Positions 1 through 13,318 of a stretch of DNA of 64,000 nucleotides are shown here, one piece after another. Numbering within the stretch: position 1 is the first letter of the stretch; the number at the start of each line of letters is the position of its first letter. Origin of the DNA: Psettodes erumei. Lineage: Eukaryota; Chordata; Actinopteri; Pleuronectiformes; Psettodidae. Under the pieces are notes generated by a model. That model did not search any database and was not told where the DNA came from. It was given only the letters and a program-made list of their open reading frames with translations. The DNA lies in assembly GCA_016785225.1 (NCBI GenBank), contig JAFBJZ010000413.1, forward strand, positions 545,242 to 609,241, written 5' to 3'. A program made the translations under genes and the position numbers.

Positions 1-470
1 GCAAGGAGATGCAAGGACCGCAAATTAACCCACTTTTTTTGTCAGTTGACTCACTGCACTGCTTTTAGCTGCTGACTGTCAGACAACTTGTTAAACAACT
101 TCTGAACCAGACACCAGCACAAAGTCCTATACCGCTGACTGTGCATTTAGCGACCAGAGCAAAACCAGAATCAGTCCAATACTATGCTCATGTACTCGTA
201 CTTGTACTCGAACTGACAAAATTACTCTGAATCTACCGCAACAATACCACTTAACAGCAAGGTGACGTTGGCCTCTTATAAAGTGAGCAGGTTGATGAAG
301 AAGGAGCAGTGCCTGGAAGATATGTGAAGCTGACAAAACAGTGTTTCACACGCATTTACTCATATGTGGCAGGTCGTCACAATATCAACACTGACCACCA
401 CAAACTGGCGTGCTGAGTTTCGGTCTTGAAAATGCAGCATATCTAAGCTCATTCATCTCCCTGCCTGCTT

Positions 471-471
471 G

Positions 472-504
<33 letters not shown>
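471..504. repeat. CT-rich microsatellite
   Basis: Run of CT dinucleotides with one TTT interruption. It lies downstream of the last ppil4 exon visible in the window. I see no gene in 1-862; the remaining ppil4 coding sequence was looked for here and not found. Confidence 0.9.
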
Positions 505-505
<1 letters not shown>

Positions 506-862
506 CATGCACAGTCAACAACAACATCATGTGTATTTAGTTAAAGTCAGAAACTGAGCAACATCTAGCAACATCTGGTATCCGTATCGATGAGTACCCA
601 AATGTAAGTACTCGTATGAAATAAAGTGCATCCTTTTCTATAACCAAGCTGTGACCAGGACATACGCTTTCCATCCATCCATCTCACAAGTAAAACACAG
701 GACTGACACCAACAACCCTCACCAGCACCTCTTAAGTTAGGTCACTGCTGCAAAAGCAGAAACACAAAATGAAAATACAAAATGCATGTTCTACTTAATC
801 TTCACAAGAGTATGGTCGACTGAAAATAACAACATTACACGTATTGTGTGGGCTGAAGATAC

Positions 863-3800
863 CTTGTGCTTTTTGAACTTCTTCTTGTCCTCGTCATCTG
901 AAAGATGATGGTGCCTTTTTTCCTTGTGCTTCTTCTGTGAGTGCCAGCTGCCCCTCGCCTCCTCTTCCTCCTCAATTAACAGGTCATACTTGGGACTTTT
1001 GGAAAAGTTATGGAGAAATCCAGGAAATTGAGGAAGTCAGTGGTGAGTGGTTTGCTAAACCAGGTGTAGGTAACCCTCTTTGTCAACGCCTCTTTTGTGC
1101 CTCTCTGGTAGCTCCTCAGGTTTGGCAAGGAAACACATTTTTTGTTTTGCTATCATTATTGTTGACCTAAAGATATCCTTACCAAATTGCACTTTTGGCA
1201 CTTCTGCCGAACCACAACCTGGTACCTGTTTGCTGAACTCAAAAGTTGTGTGGGTATTTTACCAAACTCGCTATGGATTCAAAATCCAAACCTAAGAAAA
1301 TTCTAACAGCAAGAATGACTGATTCCAAAACAAAACCAAACACTGATGGCATGAGACATTTCCACAACATGCAGACTGCATTTACAGAGCAGAGCAACGG
1401 TAGTTTTCAGAAATGGATCAAATGCCCATACTCTACTCCTGCTGCTAGTTTGATGGCAATCTGGAGATATTGGGGTGGGAGCAGTTGTTCACAGATGGCG
1501 AACACATGAAAGAATCACAAATTACAATATCAGAGGACTTATAGTCATTGTTCATATTTGGACTAATGTGCTGTAATATCTGCATTTAAAGGGCTCAGAT
1601 ACTTCTGCTGTGCTCCAGACAGTTATTTTTTTTCTTGTTGGCCAAACATTGCTCTTTAGATAATAAAGGCTAAATTAAATAGAAAGAGGTGGATGGCCAC
1701 TACAACAGATGCTGCATAGTTAAATACTGCATGTTCTGACAATGCCAGCCTTCACAGACAAGGATACTCTTGTTTCAGCTTCACTTGATCCTTCAGAGTC
1801 AGTTTGGATCGGGTCTCCATGTCCTTCTCATAAGCTCTGAAGTCATCTTTAGTATACTTCCCACCTTGGACACAGGGCAGGTCATGAACATCAAATTTCT
1901 GCTTATGTAACACAGTGTGGTGACTAACACCAAACACGGAGACCAGGTTCACGTTCACATCACAAGAAAAAATGTAAAACATAAAGGCTTCGGGGGAGTA
2001 CCTTTCCCTTTCCATCTGATCTTTGCGACTGACTGGCTGAAGTCCACATGAATCCGTCGATCATCAATCAGAACGTTGTCCATTTTAAAATAGGCCTTTT
2101 CACAATCCTCTTGCTGTGAACAAAGAAAGCATAAGAGAAGTGTTGCAGAGGTAAATGTCAGGTACCAAACTGATTAAAAGAGCTTCTTACTGTGAACTCT
2201 TATGTCAATTATTGATCAATCTGCAGATGATTTTCTCGGTTCATTAAACAAATGTCAAACAACCGCATGAAAACGTCTGATTTGGTGTGATCAACAGTCC
2301 AAACTGATGCTTAACGCTTTCATTAAAACAATTTGCCATTTTGTGACTAATCGCTGCAGCTTTAGTTCCTACATGTCCATTATGTCTAAATAAAAACAAA
2401 AATGAACAGCACCCTGTGGATACACTGTAAATTTCAACTGACTGGCTAAGAACAAAACTCAAGATGACACCTTTGTATCAGAGAAGGAGCAAGGCCTTCA
2501 CTGACCATGTTTATGGAGAAGTTTGATGTGAAGTGTCAAACCCATGCTTCAAACTGATGCTGTGAATTTCATCACAGTGATGGGAGGGGCAGTGATTTAA
2601 AGCAAGAACAGAGTTGAGAATTGTATCCATCCACCACATGATCAGACACTCTTCTGGCGACAAAATGGGGTTCAATTATACAACACAGAATTCATAAAAA
2701 GTTAAATGGATTTCACATATAAAAGAGTTTACTCAGATATTGTTTGTTATATGTTGTAGACACATGCGATGCTCACCTTTTCAAATTCAATAAAAGCATA
2801 ACAAAGGGAGTCTCCAGTTTTCCAGTCTCTGATGATCTCACAGCTACACACAATAGAGTATCAGAAAACATTTATCAGCAGGTATCACAAAATATAACAC
2901 ACTGCTAAATATTTCAAATATTTTATGACCACAACATGATTATTAAAAGAAAAATTAACAAATCAATATGTCGGACTTGGGGGACGGTGTCACCTTTTTA
3001 TGGCCCCAAAACGGGAGAAGATGATTTCCAGGTCCTCATCTGTGGTCACCGGATTCAGTTTGCACACAAACAGCACATTCTCCGGAGGCTTCACGTCTGC
3101 GTCGGGGATGTCGCCCACCTGGAGAAACGTGGGGCAGGACAGTGTCACAAAGGAGAAAAGTCTCCAGAGAAAGAAAGCTGAGGGGGGAAATTCTTCTTCT
3201 TCACCATTTCCAGCAGGATTGCCTGAGTCTTGGCCTCTTTCTCCTTCAGCCTCTCCTCAATCTCGTCGGCCTGTTTGCCATCTGTATCGTCAATCACTTC
3301 GTCTGCTCCGATTCGGCCACTCTGATGAGAGAATATAGCGTAATTACATTTATCATATACATTTTCAGCTTTATTTTCAGAGCATGCACCATCTTGGTTT
3401 GGACCAATTATATGGTTAACCTGAACTGACTGTTTAAGTAGCTTTATACAGACATGCAGGAACCTTTCAAGCTTTTCTTAAGATAGTACTCCACCAATTT
3501 CCCATTAGATTCCTATAACAGCTTAAAAATCCATGCAGCTCAACTACTCCCTGCAGGGTCGGAGACTGAGTTTGAAATATGCTAGTAGCAGCTAACGTTA
3601 CCTAACATGTCAACGTCCCAGCAGAACCTGTAACTCCACATCCCCAGATGTTTTACATTTTCACACATGTAAGGTGCATTCCCACTGCAGCTGGTAGCCC
3701 AAGAGTTACAGCAACGGTGTAATCAGCAGTTTGGGATGCGCCGTTTCCTTACCACTTTAGCCCCACAAAAGGTTCATGTAAATAGCCTTCACAGGGCCCT

Positions 3801-6800
3801 GAGTCTGTTGGGGACATGCAGAAAGGTTCCAAGCGATGCCTCAGTGGATTCCCCCTTTAATGTGTACTCACATCCAGCTGCTCTGTGGTGGGGTCAGGTG
3901 ATCGATCGGGGACGGGCAGGTCAGGTGGATCATCAAAGGGGTCTTCCAGGATCACTGTGTGGTTTATCCTGAAGAAAAATGTGCAGTCTTTTCTCATCAT
4001 TGCAAAACTGAACGCTCTGAGTTTTCTCTGAGAAATGACAACAAATACAACACTGAATGAAATCTTGACACTTGCACTCCAAAGCAGAGGGTGTGTTATA
4101 CTAGTCATCGTCCGTCATCGGGTCACAAAGGTTCAGTCATAATCAGTTATTACCCATCATGTAATTTTTTATGTTTAAATAATGAGACATTGTCTTTTGT
4201 AATATAATTGATTTTCAAACCTCAGTGCCAGTGGAAATAAACGGGGAACAGACACAATCCGCATGTGGTTGGTTCTTCCATTATTCCATTTTGCAACCAT
4301 ATCAGAAATTGGTTTTGGTTTTGAAACTGAATCATTAAAGAATTAACCATACAGTTAATGATGCTACATGTGACGACTACAGCCAGTGAGACAACGAGGT
4401 CATGCATGAAAGATCAAAGACAAGAAAGACACAATAACTAGTAAATGTTAATGCACACTTGCCACCAACTGGAAAAAGAGGGTTAATAGAAAAATATTTG
4501 GTTAACACGACCTCTGCTCCAAAGTGAATGGCTGTTGATTTTTGTTGTTGCTGCTGAAGTGAAAATCCAACCTCTGAACCTGGTAAGTAAATGTCATACT
4601 CAAAACAAAAACAATTTATCCACCTCACCTGATATCCTGAAAGGGGACAAAGTCCTTGTCAACAAAGGTCTCATTTATTTTAGCCAAGACATCCATTCCT
4701 TCTGTAATCTCCCCAAACACAGTATGGACTCCATCCAGGTAGTCCAGGTTCTCACCAGTGGTAATAAGGAACTAAGGACAAGAACACCAACACATTAAGT
4801 ACTTCACATAACACAGAGAGCTGGGACATCTCCATCTGTGAATGAGATATGCATTATGATTAAACAAACACCATTGTACACCACTAGTCATAGTCTCGTT
4901 CACACCAGTGGACATAGCAAGGATTTCAGTTTTAAATATTGGAGATGATTTTGGGGTTCTTGGGCTGATCTGCATATTTTATACTATACGTGATATAACG
5001 GTTATTAGCCTGGTTTATTCAGAGACACAATGCAATTACAATAACCAAATAAACAGACCTAAATAAATAACTCAAGAAGGACAAGGTTACGTTTTCTATT
5101 GTTTCTGATGGTCGCTCTCCCCCTCTTTCTGTGCTCCCCTCCTCTCTCTCATCTTTCTTTCAACCAGTCGAGGCAGATGACCGCCCCATTCTGAGTCTGG
5201 TTCTGTTAGAGGGTTCTGCCTGTTAAAAGGAAATTTTTCCTCTCCACTGTCACCAGGTTCTTGCTCATTGTGGGAACTGTTGGGTTTCTCTCTCTATCAC
5301 CGTGAGGTCCTGAGCTCATCGTGTAAAGTGCCTTGAGATAATGTATGTTGTGAATTGGCGCTATACAAATAAAACTGAATTGCACTGGAAGTGGACCTGG
5401 AAGAGCTTGGCAACTTAAAGGGAAAACATCCATGCGAGTGCTCACAATATTTACCTGAGAACCGTGCTGATCATTTCCATTGTTCACCATGGACACAGTC
5501 CCCTTCTTTCTGTGTTTGATGCGTGGCACTTTCTCTGCATCAAAAAAGCGGGCTTGGTCTCCATAGAGTTTGCTAATCACAAACAGAAGAGAATATCTCT
5601 TTAATTTGTGGTTTAAAAAACAACAACAACAACAACAAAAAGCAAACATTGACTGCGTAACACTGACCCGTACACTGATTCTCCACCACGGCCAGTACCA
5701 GTGGGATCTCCAGTCTGTACAATGAAGTCTCTCTGAGGAGGAGACACACACATGGAGACATAAAGAACATCAAACACAGTTTTACAGCTGGCTATATAAA
5801 TCATATTCAATAGAGCCTGAAGTAGGACAGGGAAGAATTTAAATATCACTCTCAACAAACATTTTGTGAAAACCATGAACCTCATTGAATGTTGGATTTT
5901 GTTATAATGCGAATGTACGGAGAGATGAGAAACAATCTCCAATTGTCCACTAGCTGACTTGAAAGTCAAAGTTAGCAACACGTGAGAGGAAAAGTACCAC
6001 AGTTCCAAAAGCTTCAAAGCTGTGAGTATTAAATTCAACGTGCTTAACACACGTGCCTAACAGCAACTAAACAAAGCTGATATTTGTTTCAACTTTTCTT
6101 ATTTTTGGTAATCTCTGGGCTACATTTTAGTGTTACTTGTGTCAACTAAATTTATTATTAAATTGTTCTTTTTTACAAGATGCAAATATTGGCGTTACAT
6201 ATTGGTAATGAGCCACCCTGCTCTCTAAATATCGATATCCACCATTGAAAAACCAATATTAGCTGACTAATATCTTGCATTATGTGTAACACTGCATGTG
6301 ATTATTGTTTTATTGTGACTACTGTTACTGTTTTGAATTTATGGTAAAGTGAATGAGGTTGCCATTTACATTATAATATTGATGGTATTGTGTTTTTACA
6401 TTATTGATACATGGATCGTGAGCACTGCTGCATGAACTTACTAAAAGAACCCAAGGCAACAATATCTATGCTCTTCCTCAGCCTTGCTTTCAGAACTCTA
6501 CTATATCGCCCTCCTCTGGCGAGTCGAGATCGGTTTGTGCTGTGTTCGCATTGGTAATGCATGACCAATTCATAGCATTGTTACATTCGTTGGCATTGGA
6601 CAATTTGGTCTTACCTGAACATTGTGGATGATGCAGTAGTTGTAATATTTTATCTTACATAATTTCACAAAGTTCAGGCAAGCTGTAAAGAAAAAGAGCA
6701 GGGGTTGAAGTTAAACAGTCATTGCGACTAACAAAATCCTTATTCCCATTTGGCGTCTAGTTAGCGTTAAGAAATTAAGGCTTAGTGATGATCGTGCCAG

Positions 6801-7061
6801 TTATTCCAGTTTTGTTGCTGCTGTTGAATTAACTTTTAGCTAGTGTTTATTGGACAAATGAAAAGAATCAAGCGAGCTAACAGCGTTAGCTAGCACCACA
6901 TCGTTCTAAAATTCAGCTCGCTATCTTATTCCAGTGACAGACAGTACATGAAGCTAGCTGCCGTTACATGTAAACGACTCCATATTCTTACTTTTGCGCC
7001 TTTCTTCTGTAAACAAATCAATCACAATGTCACCAAGCGTCGTTTCAAGCAGCACCGCCAT
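863..7061 (-). CDS. ppil4: ppil4, cyclophilin-like peptidyl-prolyl isomerase with RRM (3' end outside window)
   Basis: Nuclear, spliceosome-associated cyclophilin. Twelve exons were joined by hand on the minus strand: 6992-7061, 6615-6682, 5668-5732, 5455-5572, 4629-4771, 3872-3968, 3205-3321, 2994-3118, 2777-2843, 2002-2113, 1768-1864 and 863-995. All junctions are GT-AG and phases agree, giving 404 residues. The start ATG at 7061 gives MAVLLETTLGD, the family N-terminus. The cyclophilin domain (about 1-165) carries QTGDPTGTGRGGES and GTVSMVNNG. A linker contains DPFDDPPDL. An RRM (about 240-318) includes NVLFVCKLNPVT and CYAFIEFEK. A basic lysine-rich tail begins at the last exon. The human protein is about 490 aa, so roughly 85 C-terminal residues should lie left of base 1. 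The gene is divergent from ginm1, with a shared promoter. Identity is firm; individual junctions could be off by a few bases. Confidence 0.95.
5137..5385 (+). repeat. Dispersed repeat (SINE/LINE tail type), copy 1
   Basis: Lies in ppil4 intron 4. It ends with the fish retroposon tail TTGTGAATTGGCGCTATAC followed by an A-rich AATAAAACTGAATTG. The same sequence recurs in reverse at about 28085-28385 and forward at about 62385-62605. Shared landmarks are the blocks around CTCCACTGTCACCAGGT, GCTCATTGTGGGAACTG and TTGGGTTTCTCTCTCT. The parent LINE or SINE family was not identified. Confidence 0.75.
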
Positions 7062-7177
7062 GCCGACGTCCCTACTCTCGCGAGCGTCCGCAAATCCCGC
7101 GCGCATGCGCATTTCACGCGTCTTCTCAATGTTTTTGTTTTAGCTCTCCTGCTGCTGGGAACTTAAGTCATCACAAA
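7062..7177. promoter_or_regulatory. Bidirectional promoter of ppil4 and ginm1
   Basis: Only 116 bp separate the two divergent start codons, and this is the most CpG-rich stretch in the neighbourhood. It contains TCTCGCGAG at 7076-7084, nine of ten bases of the TCTCGCGAGA core-promoter motif, and the NRF1 palindrome GCGCATGCGC at 7101-7110. No TATA box is seen. Both motifs are typical of TATA-less housekeeping promoters. The motifs are visible; the function is inferred. Confidence 0.75.
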
Positions 7178-10100
7178 ATGGATGTGACAGGGCCAGCGCA
7201 GATCGTGAGCGTTTATCTTTTCTTTGCTTCAGTGACGTCTACAGAATGGCCACCTAGGCAGCTGAATACGGTAAGATCCTAAGCGGCAGTAAATATTCAG
7301 GTAATAGGATGATGTTGATGTCAATATATCCTCAGTTTACCGATCGAGCGATATCCTCACTGGCAGACATTGTGGTGTTAACCCTCAAGATTCGTTGTGT
7401 TTTCTTTTCTCGTGGTTTCAAAATTATTGACTCATACAGGAAAACATCCTGATTAACGTGACAGCGGGGACATTGGCGGACGCACAGTTGCAGGATTCCA
7501 CCAACTTGCAGGTTCACAGCATAATACCTTACAAATCGAAGTGTGGTGTGCTGAGGTGTGTCCTTCCCTGTGAAGTCCGACAAAAGAGCCTCACTGCTGT
7601 TCTTTCTTCTACCAGATAAACTTAAACATATCGGTGGGTGAAGAACAGATTCTGGTCAATGACGTCCCAGTGGAACTGTCAGGGGTCACCAGGTTCAACT
7701 GTCAAGCACTTCTCTGTGAGTTTTCCCTCACATCATGAGGATATTCCTCTGTTTTCATGTTAAATTATCCAAGTATTAAATCATAACAGCATAAGTTAAT
7801 TTAATAACATAATAATTTTAATCTCAGGAAAATACATTGTTCACCTGAAACTAATTAATTATTACTGTTGTTTCAGTGATGCTTCCCTGTCTCCATGTCA
7901 CGAATAATGTTATTATATTGTCAGGGCTTGAAATGTACAGAAGGGTCCAAAAGTTTGAGACCAGTTTATGTTTCAAAGTCATGACAGGATCCAGTCTTTT
8001 GGACCCAGCTGTGTATCTAACTGTTTCATTTAAAACACTCACTAGATCAATCATTTATAAACATTATATTATATATTTATATTATATATTTGTTGTTGGA
8101 ATTTTACTTGATCAATGAATGTTTAATTCCTAATAATTTGTTTATTGATAAGTTAATGCTGTAATGTAAATCTTTGGAGAAAATATCAAAAGCTCTGATT
8201 TGTGCTTTTTTTGTAGTGGACAGCATCAATGGAAGCAGTGAGTTTGAATCTGGGGACTTGGTGTCCACTGTTACCCGTGTGATGGTGAGCCAGAACCGTC
8301 TCTACAGCAACTCGGAGGAGGTGGTGGCGCTACAGGTGTTCAGTGAAGTCATACAGCTGGGGGGAAAAGAAGTAAACACCTTCTTTTTTTAATCTTACAC
8401 GTCTTAATGTCAAACTTGACTGTGATAACTGTGAAACAGTGTATCCTTCTTTCTTTTGGGGGAATAACTCAAAAGTTCAAAACCCATACCAAGACTGCAA
8501 AATCCCCCCCCCCACACACACACACAATATGTTGCGCTGTGTTGTATGAAAATTATTTAATCTAATATGGAGTCATATTAGAACACTATGTCCCAATTTC
8601 TGAGTGTTCCAGCTTCCATGTTGATATTACATTTACATGTGATACTGATTTGTTTATTACTGATGGAAGCCTGCTTTGTTTTATTTTGCAACATGACTGC
8701 TCAGATACAGAAATATCTTCTGTGAAACATAATTTGGTAGCAGTATTTGTATTTCTTTAAGCACTATGTGTGTTTGAATGGTTTAGGTGCAGCAGCCTGA
8801 CATGTGTGAGGTCAAGATACTGATGAGTCCAGATTTCCAGAAGCTGGCTCAGTTCACCAACATCTACCCCATTGGACACAGTGAGATCTTCAGGGCACCC
8901 AGGGAGAATGACGTGGTTGTCACAGATCCACCAAATCCAAGAAAAAGTATGACAAAATGCTTATTTGGATCATAATTACAGTATTGTTATATAGACATAC
9001 GACAGCATTTTTTTTTTACACAGATGAAGATCAGCTGATTTCCCAGACCACCAGCCAGTACCCCCTGAAGCACACAGAAACCACCCAGGAAGAGATTGCA
9101 GCTCCTGGAAAGCTCCCAGAGACTCCTCTGCGTATGGACCCTGACATGATGTATGACGTCCGATACAATGATGAATTTGATGACCAAGAGCCGAGCCAGC
9201 CAGATCACATACAGATGGAAACCCCACCGAAAGAATTTGTTTCGTCTTACTCTGTAAGTGAAGTCTGATGCCAGATGTATTGTAGTTGATGATATACATG
9301 CTGCTATGAAGGTGACTAGCTGTTTCAGGGGGAAATTTGCCAGTGGTTCAGTGTGGTTTCCTATTTTAAAGACGAAAATGACTCAGCAGCACAGATACCA
9401 AAACCAGTATTGGGTATCGGCCTGATACTATGGTCATGTACTCATAAAACTACTCCAATACTACCACACCTGAGCACTGGTTTTGTTTTAAAACTGGGAA
9501 TCTTAAAAGTAAGCAAGCTTTTTGGGATGTTGGCTGTTGGTAGCTTTATTAACTAGAGATAAATTGATCAACATAAAACAATTGGCAGCTATTTAAATTG
9601 CCAAATAATTGGTTTAGTAATTTTTCAAGCAAAAATACATTTCAAAGCATTGTTTCCCTTATGTATCAGCTGAATACCCTTAGGTTTTTGACTGTTTGGT
9701 GGACAAAACAAGACATCTGGCGACACTACTTTGGGCTTCAGGAAACTGTAATTGGCTTTATTTTTTGTTTTTTTTCTAACATCTATCAAGATCAGGAAAT
9801 TAATTGAGAAAGTAATCAGCAGATTAACTGATGAAAAATGAAACTAAAGGTCAGTGGCAGCTGTGATATCAAATTCAAGGATCTTAGAAAATCCCAATTA
9901 GAAATTCCAGAACTGGCCACATATTGAAATTAAAATGACATCACCAAAGCAAGATGTTCATAAAGCCTGATCAAAGTTTGCTTGATTAATTAAAAAGCCA
10001 TAAACACTACATGTCACAGGTCACAACATGTTAACAAAAATGTCTACACTTTGAGCTGAAAGGGATTGGAATATTGAACATTTTCCACACATTGCTGCTG

Positions 10101-10577
10101 TGATTCATGCAGCTAGTACCTTCCGCTATGGCTTGGGAACACTATATATGGTATATGTAGTGCTATTAAAGATTTGTAGCAGGAGTAAATGCTAATGCCT
10201 TGGTGTCCATCCCATCCTTAGGCCATGTGTCAGTGGGTGGAACAAGTAAGGGAGCGTCTGAGACGTTTTTGCTCCGAGTCCCTGCCTCTCTTCTTCCTGG
10301 TTATGTGGGTGGTGGTGATCGGTGTTGTTGGATCAGCAGTCATCGTCAAGATCTTGGACATGTTCTTCCCAATTTGTGAACACAAGTGAGAATGTTTGGC
10401 TGGGTTTATGAGTGAACAAATAAGTTGCTGGAATGTCCAGGACCTCGCTGATTGTCTTTATTTCTCTTTCCTCAAAGGCACAGTTTTCACCCTGTCACTC
10501 TAATGCTAGAGGATGAGAAACACACTCTTTTGGCGAATATAGAAGAAGAGCCAGAGGGAGAAGAGAAGAAGCCTTGA
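7178..10577 (+). CDS. ginm1: ginm1, glycoprotein integral membrane protein 1
   Basis: Single-pass membrane glycoprotein of poorly known function. Eight exons were joined: 7178-7270, 7440-7511, 7616-7715, 8217-8371, 8787-8946, 9024-9253, 10222-10385 and 10478-10577. They total 1074 nt, or 357 aa plus stop, with consistent phases. The N-terminus is weakly signal-peptide-like (hydrophobic around residues 9-20). The ectodomain shows VNDVPVELSGVTRFNC and the family motif PGKLPETPLR in exon 6. Exon 7 begins with the conserved MCQWVE block and contains the transmembrane helix (about residues 291-315). A short acidic cytosolic tail ends in EEKKP. The human protein is about 330 aa, so the fish form is slightly longer, mainly in exon 6. 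The start codon was chosen because the ATG follows the shared promoter and runs in frame into a GT donor. Confidence 0.93.
8502..8526. repeat. C-run plus CA microsatellite
   Basis: A run of C followed by CA repeats, inside ginm1 intron 4. Confidence 0.85.
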
Positions 10578-12479
10578 AGGAGGATTGATTGGCCAGTTCC
10601 TTTATCTGCAGTTTGTCCTTATTGTGTTACATTTTCAGCTTGGCTTGATTTTGGCTGACATTCAGATTTGTCAACCACTTGCTTTTCTGTCTTAAGTTCA
10701 CTCTCCATATTAGCCATGGAACAGGGGTGGTTTAAAGCTGTAGTTGTGAGGTTTCATTAGAATACCTTTTTGTCATATTTGCTAAAATGGTAATTTTGTT
10801 CTGAAGGTAGCACATGAGAAAGACAGTCTGTGAAAAAACCAGACTCTTCTGGCTTCTGGTTGTAATACCATTTACAAGAAACTGTTGTGCCCTAGTCAGC
10901 AGAACCAATCAGAGCCAGTAGGGGGAGGGCCTGGAGTGTCAATCCCTGCTTATGTATTTGCATTTGCACTGGAGAGTAGTGAACAAAGAATTCTCTCAAA
11001 CTGCATTACAGAACAGCACTGCAGATTGTCTTTCTGACAAAGAGTTATTCTTAAAATGACTCCCTACTGCAGCTTTAAAGACATCAAATTAATTAAATTC
11101 AGTTTACCAGTTAAAGAGAATCCCTCAGTAACATAATCAAAGCGGAAATGAAAGTAAATGGAACATAGTGCTGAATCTTATATGATGTCAAATCAAATTT
11201 CACTCTTCCAGGAGGGAGTATTAAAAAACTCATTAACACAGGAAGTCAAACTCCTCACTCTTATGATTGGTCAGACAGAGTTTGTGAAAAGCCAGTTTTA
11301 TTAAGTCACCAATGACTGCACTTTTTTACTTATATTTTAAAGTACTTCGCTCAGCAACAATGCACTAGCAATGACCATGAGTACTTGTGTAACTTGTGTT
11401 CCAAAACATGCCATAGCCAAGTGGCTTCCAAATGTGGTGTCGTTGTTATAGAATGTCACTGTTTTATGTAGCTCTTTTATGAGGCTCATCAGGTGAATAG
11501 CACTGAGGCTCAGCCTTTAAAGGAATAGTTGCATATTGAAACATGATTATTCACACAAAAGTTAGATCAAAATCAAGCCAGACCTTTTAGCCTGTCTTAG
11601 TGTAAGCATAAGTATTGTCTTACGATGAGGCTGCCAAGCCAGCCTGTCACTCTTTCAAAAGATGAAGTTCAGACAAAGTTGAACTGACATGTAATTCATT
11701 TAAACTAATGTGAATGCAACCCCGTATAATGTAATGCTTGAGTCTGTGATACAGTGAACTGTGACTGTATGGACAACGATGCATCCACTGGTGGATGAGG
11801 GAGCGTCTTACACATCACAAAGATTGACCGTTGTGTAACATGACTGACTAGGTGTTGTGGGTAGGCAATTGGAGGTGTTGCTCAATTTACACTGTGTGCC
11901 ACTGCCTCATTTGGATTACAGCAAGCAGGTGAGTTTCTAAGATGTGCTGTGATTGTGACTTTATACTTTTACACACTGCTGGTTAGATACTTTGGTGTTT
12001 TTCTGATAGACTTGACTTTGCTCAGTGGTGTTCTTCTCAATTCTTATTTGTCGGCATAGTTTAGTGATAGGCCAGTGGGACATTCCATATGAGGAGGTGG
12101 TGGTGAATGTTAAGAGCGCCATCTGCTAGCTCACGGAGCAAACTACTAGAAACTCAAACTTCTAATAAAAAGTGGCAGGTATAACCAGGTGAGACCAGGA
12201 TATCAGTGCTTGAGCCTTTCATTCAAATCAAGGCCAGAGAGGAAAAACATATTTCCTAAAATATAGAACTATATTAGAAAGTGGAAGCTTAAATGTCTCC
12301 AGTTACATGATTTGCAAGGGACCTTGATTTACTGATCAAGATCAAAACCTGCATAGTGAAGTTGTTAAGATAAGCTACTCTTGATTATTTTCAAAAGTGT
12401 ATATCTTCAAGATAAAGTCTATTAGTGTGTATGTCCATGACACAGTGCTAGATGTCTCCACTGTGTTAAATCAAGATTG
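10578..12479. other. ginm1 3' UTR and intergenic sequence
   Basis: No coding exon seen. The first part should be ginm1 3' UTR. An AATAAA at 12164-12169 on the plus strand is one candidate poly(A) signal, but nothing in the sequence proves it is used. Confidence 0.5.
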
Positions 12480-13318
12480 AGATCAAGATCAACTTCCATG
12501 GCCAGTTTTCTGCACAAGCATACCCTTGGCAACATTTTACTTTTTGAACAATCTTGCCCATTTATGATAGAATTGAGTTTCTCAGTCCCACAAGACTATA
12601 TACTAAATTTCGTGTTGATAGAGTTGAAATCCAAAAAGTATGTGCGTTGCACAGTTTTTCGCCAAATTAGAAAAATCCCTCATGGTTATGAGTATTGTCC
12701 AACAGGCTTTTTTGTAGAATGTGGTGTGATGTATATGTTTCAAGTCACACAGATTCCCTTAATTGAGCAACATTGTTCATTGTGGCCATGTTTTTGGACC
12801 AATCTTTCCCATTCATAACAGAATTGTGTATCACAGTTCCACAAAGCTGCCAACCTAATTTGGTTTTGATAAAGTCAAAATTTTAAAAAGTCTAGTTAAT
12901 TTAATTTTTGCACATAATGCAAATTAGCAAAAACAATATTCCAATCATAGCATACTTTATACATGTGTCTTTAATTACAAGTCACTGAGATTTGAGGTGG
13001 GGCTTGGCTGTTCCAAAATTGAATTTATTGGCTTTAATAACCGGCAGATTGGACTCATGTTTTTTGGAAGCAGTTATTGGGCCTAATGTCATTTTTCTAG
13101 CTCATTCCAGCCCACAGCACTTTTAGCTGCAGCGTAAGACAACAAATAACTAGAAAGCACTCTGAGAAGGCAGACACAGCATATGCTACTGGAATGTAGT
13201 AAATTTCAAGATTTCAGAATCATTAGGTTCATTATTTATTTTATAGTTTTTGCTCCTTCTAACAGAAAGACAGCCAGCAATGAAAACATAACCTCGTTGG
13301 TGGAGGTAATAAACTGGC
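12480..13318 (+). repeat. Dispersed repeat with two internal tandem units, long copy
   Basis: Two diverged units of about 250 bp follow each other. Unit 1 (about 12515-12645) and unit 2 (about 12765-12895) share the order ATCTTGCCCATTTATGATAG / ATCTTTCCCATTCATAACAG, then CACAAGACT / CACAAAGCT, then TTGATAGAGTTGAAA / TTGATAAAGTCAAAA. The copy ends with GGAATGTAGTAAAT and ACATAACCTC..TTGG..GAGGTAAT. The same ending recurs alone at about 29955-30066, which defines a dispersed family with a shared 3' end. A 113-codon open frame over unit 1 has no recognisable protein content. Confidence 0.7.

Noticed and set aside
1..862. Search for the last ppil4 coding exon
   Set aside because: None of the conserved C-terminal family blocks could be read on the minus strand here; the exon most likely lies outside the window.
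5206..6050. Two long minus-strand frames (181 and 145 codons) in ppil4
   Set aside because: They run through ppil4 exons 3 and 4 and the adjoining introns and repeat; only the exon parts are real coding sequence.
12477..12818. 113-codon open frame on the plus strand
   Set aside because: Sits in the first tandem unit of a dispersed repeat; no known domain, and the second unit is not open in the same frame.
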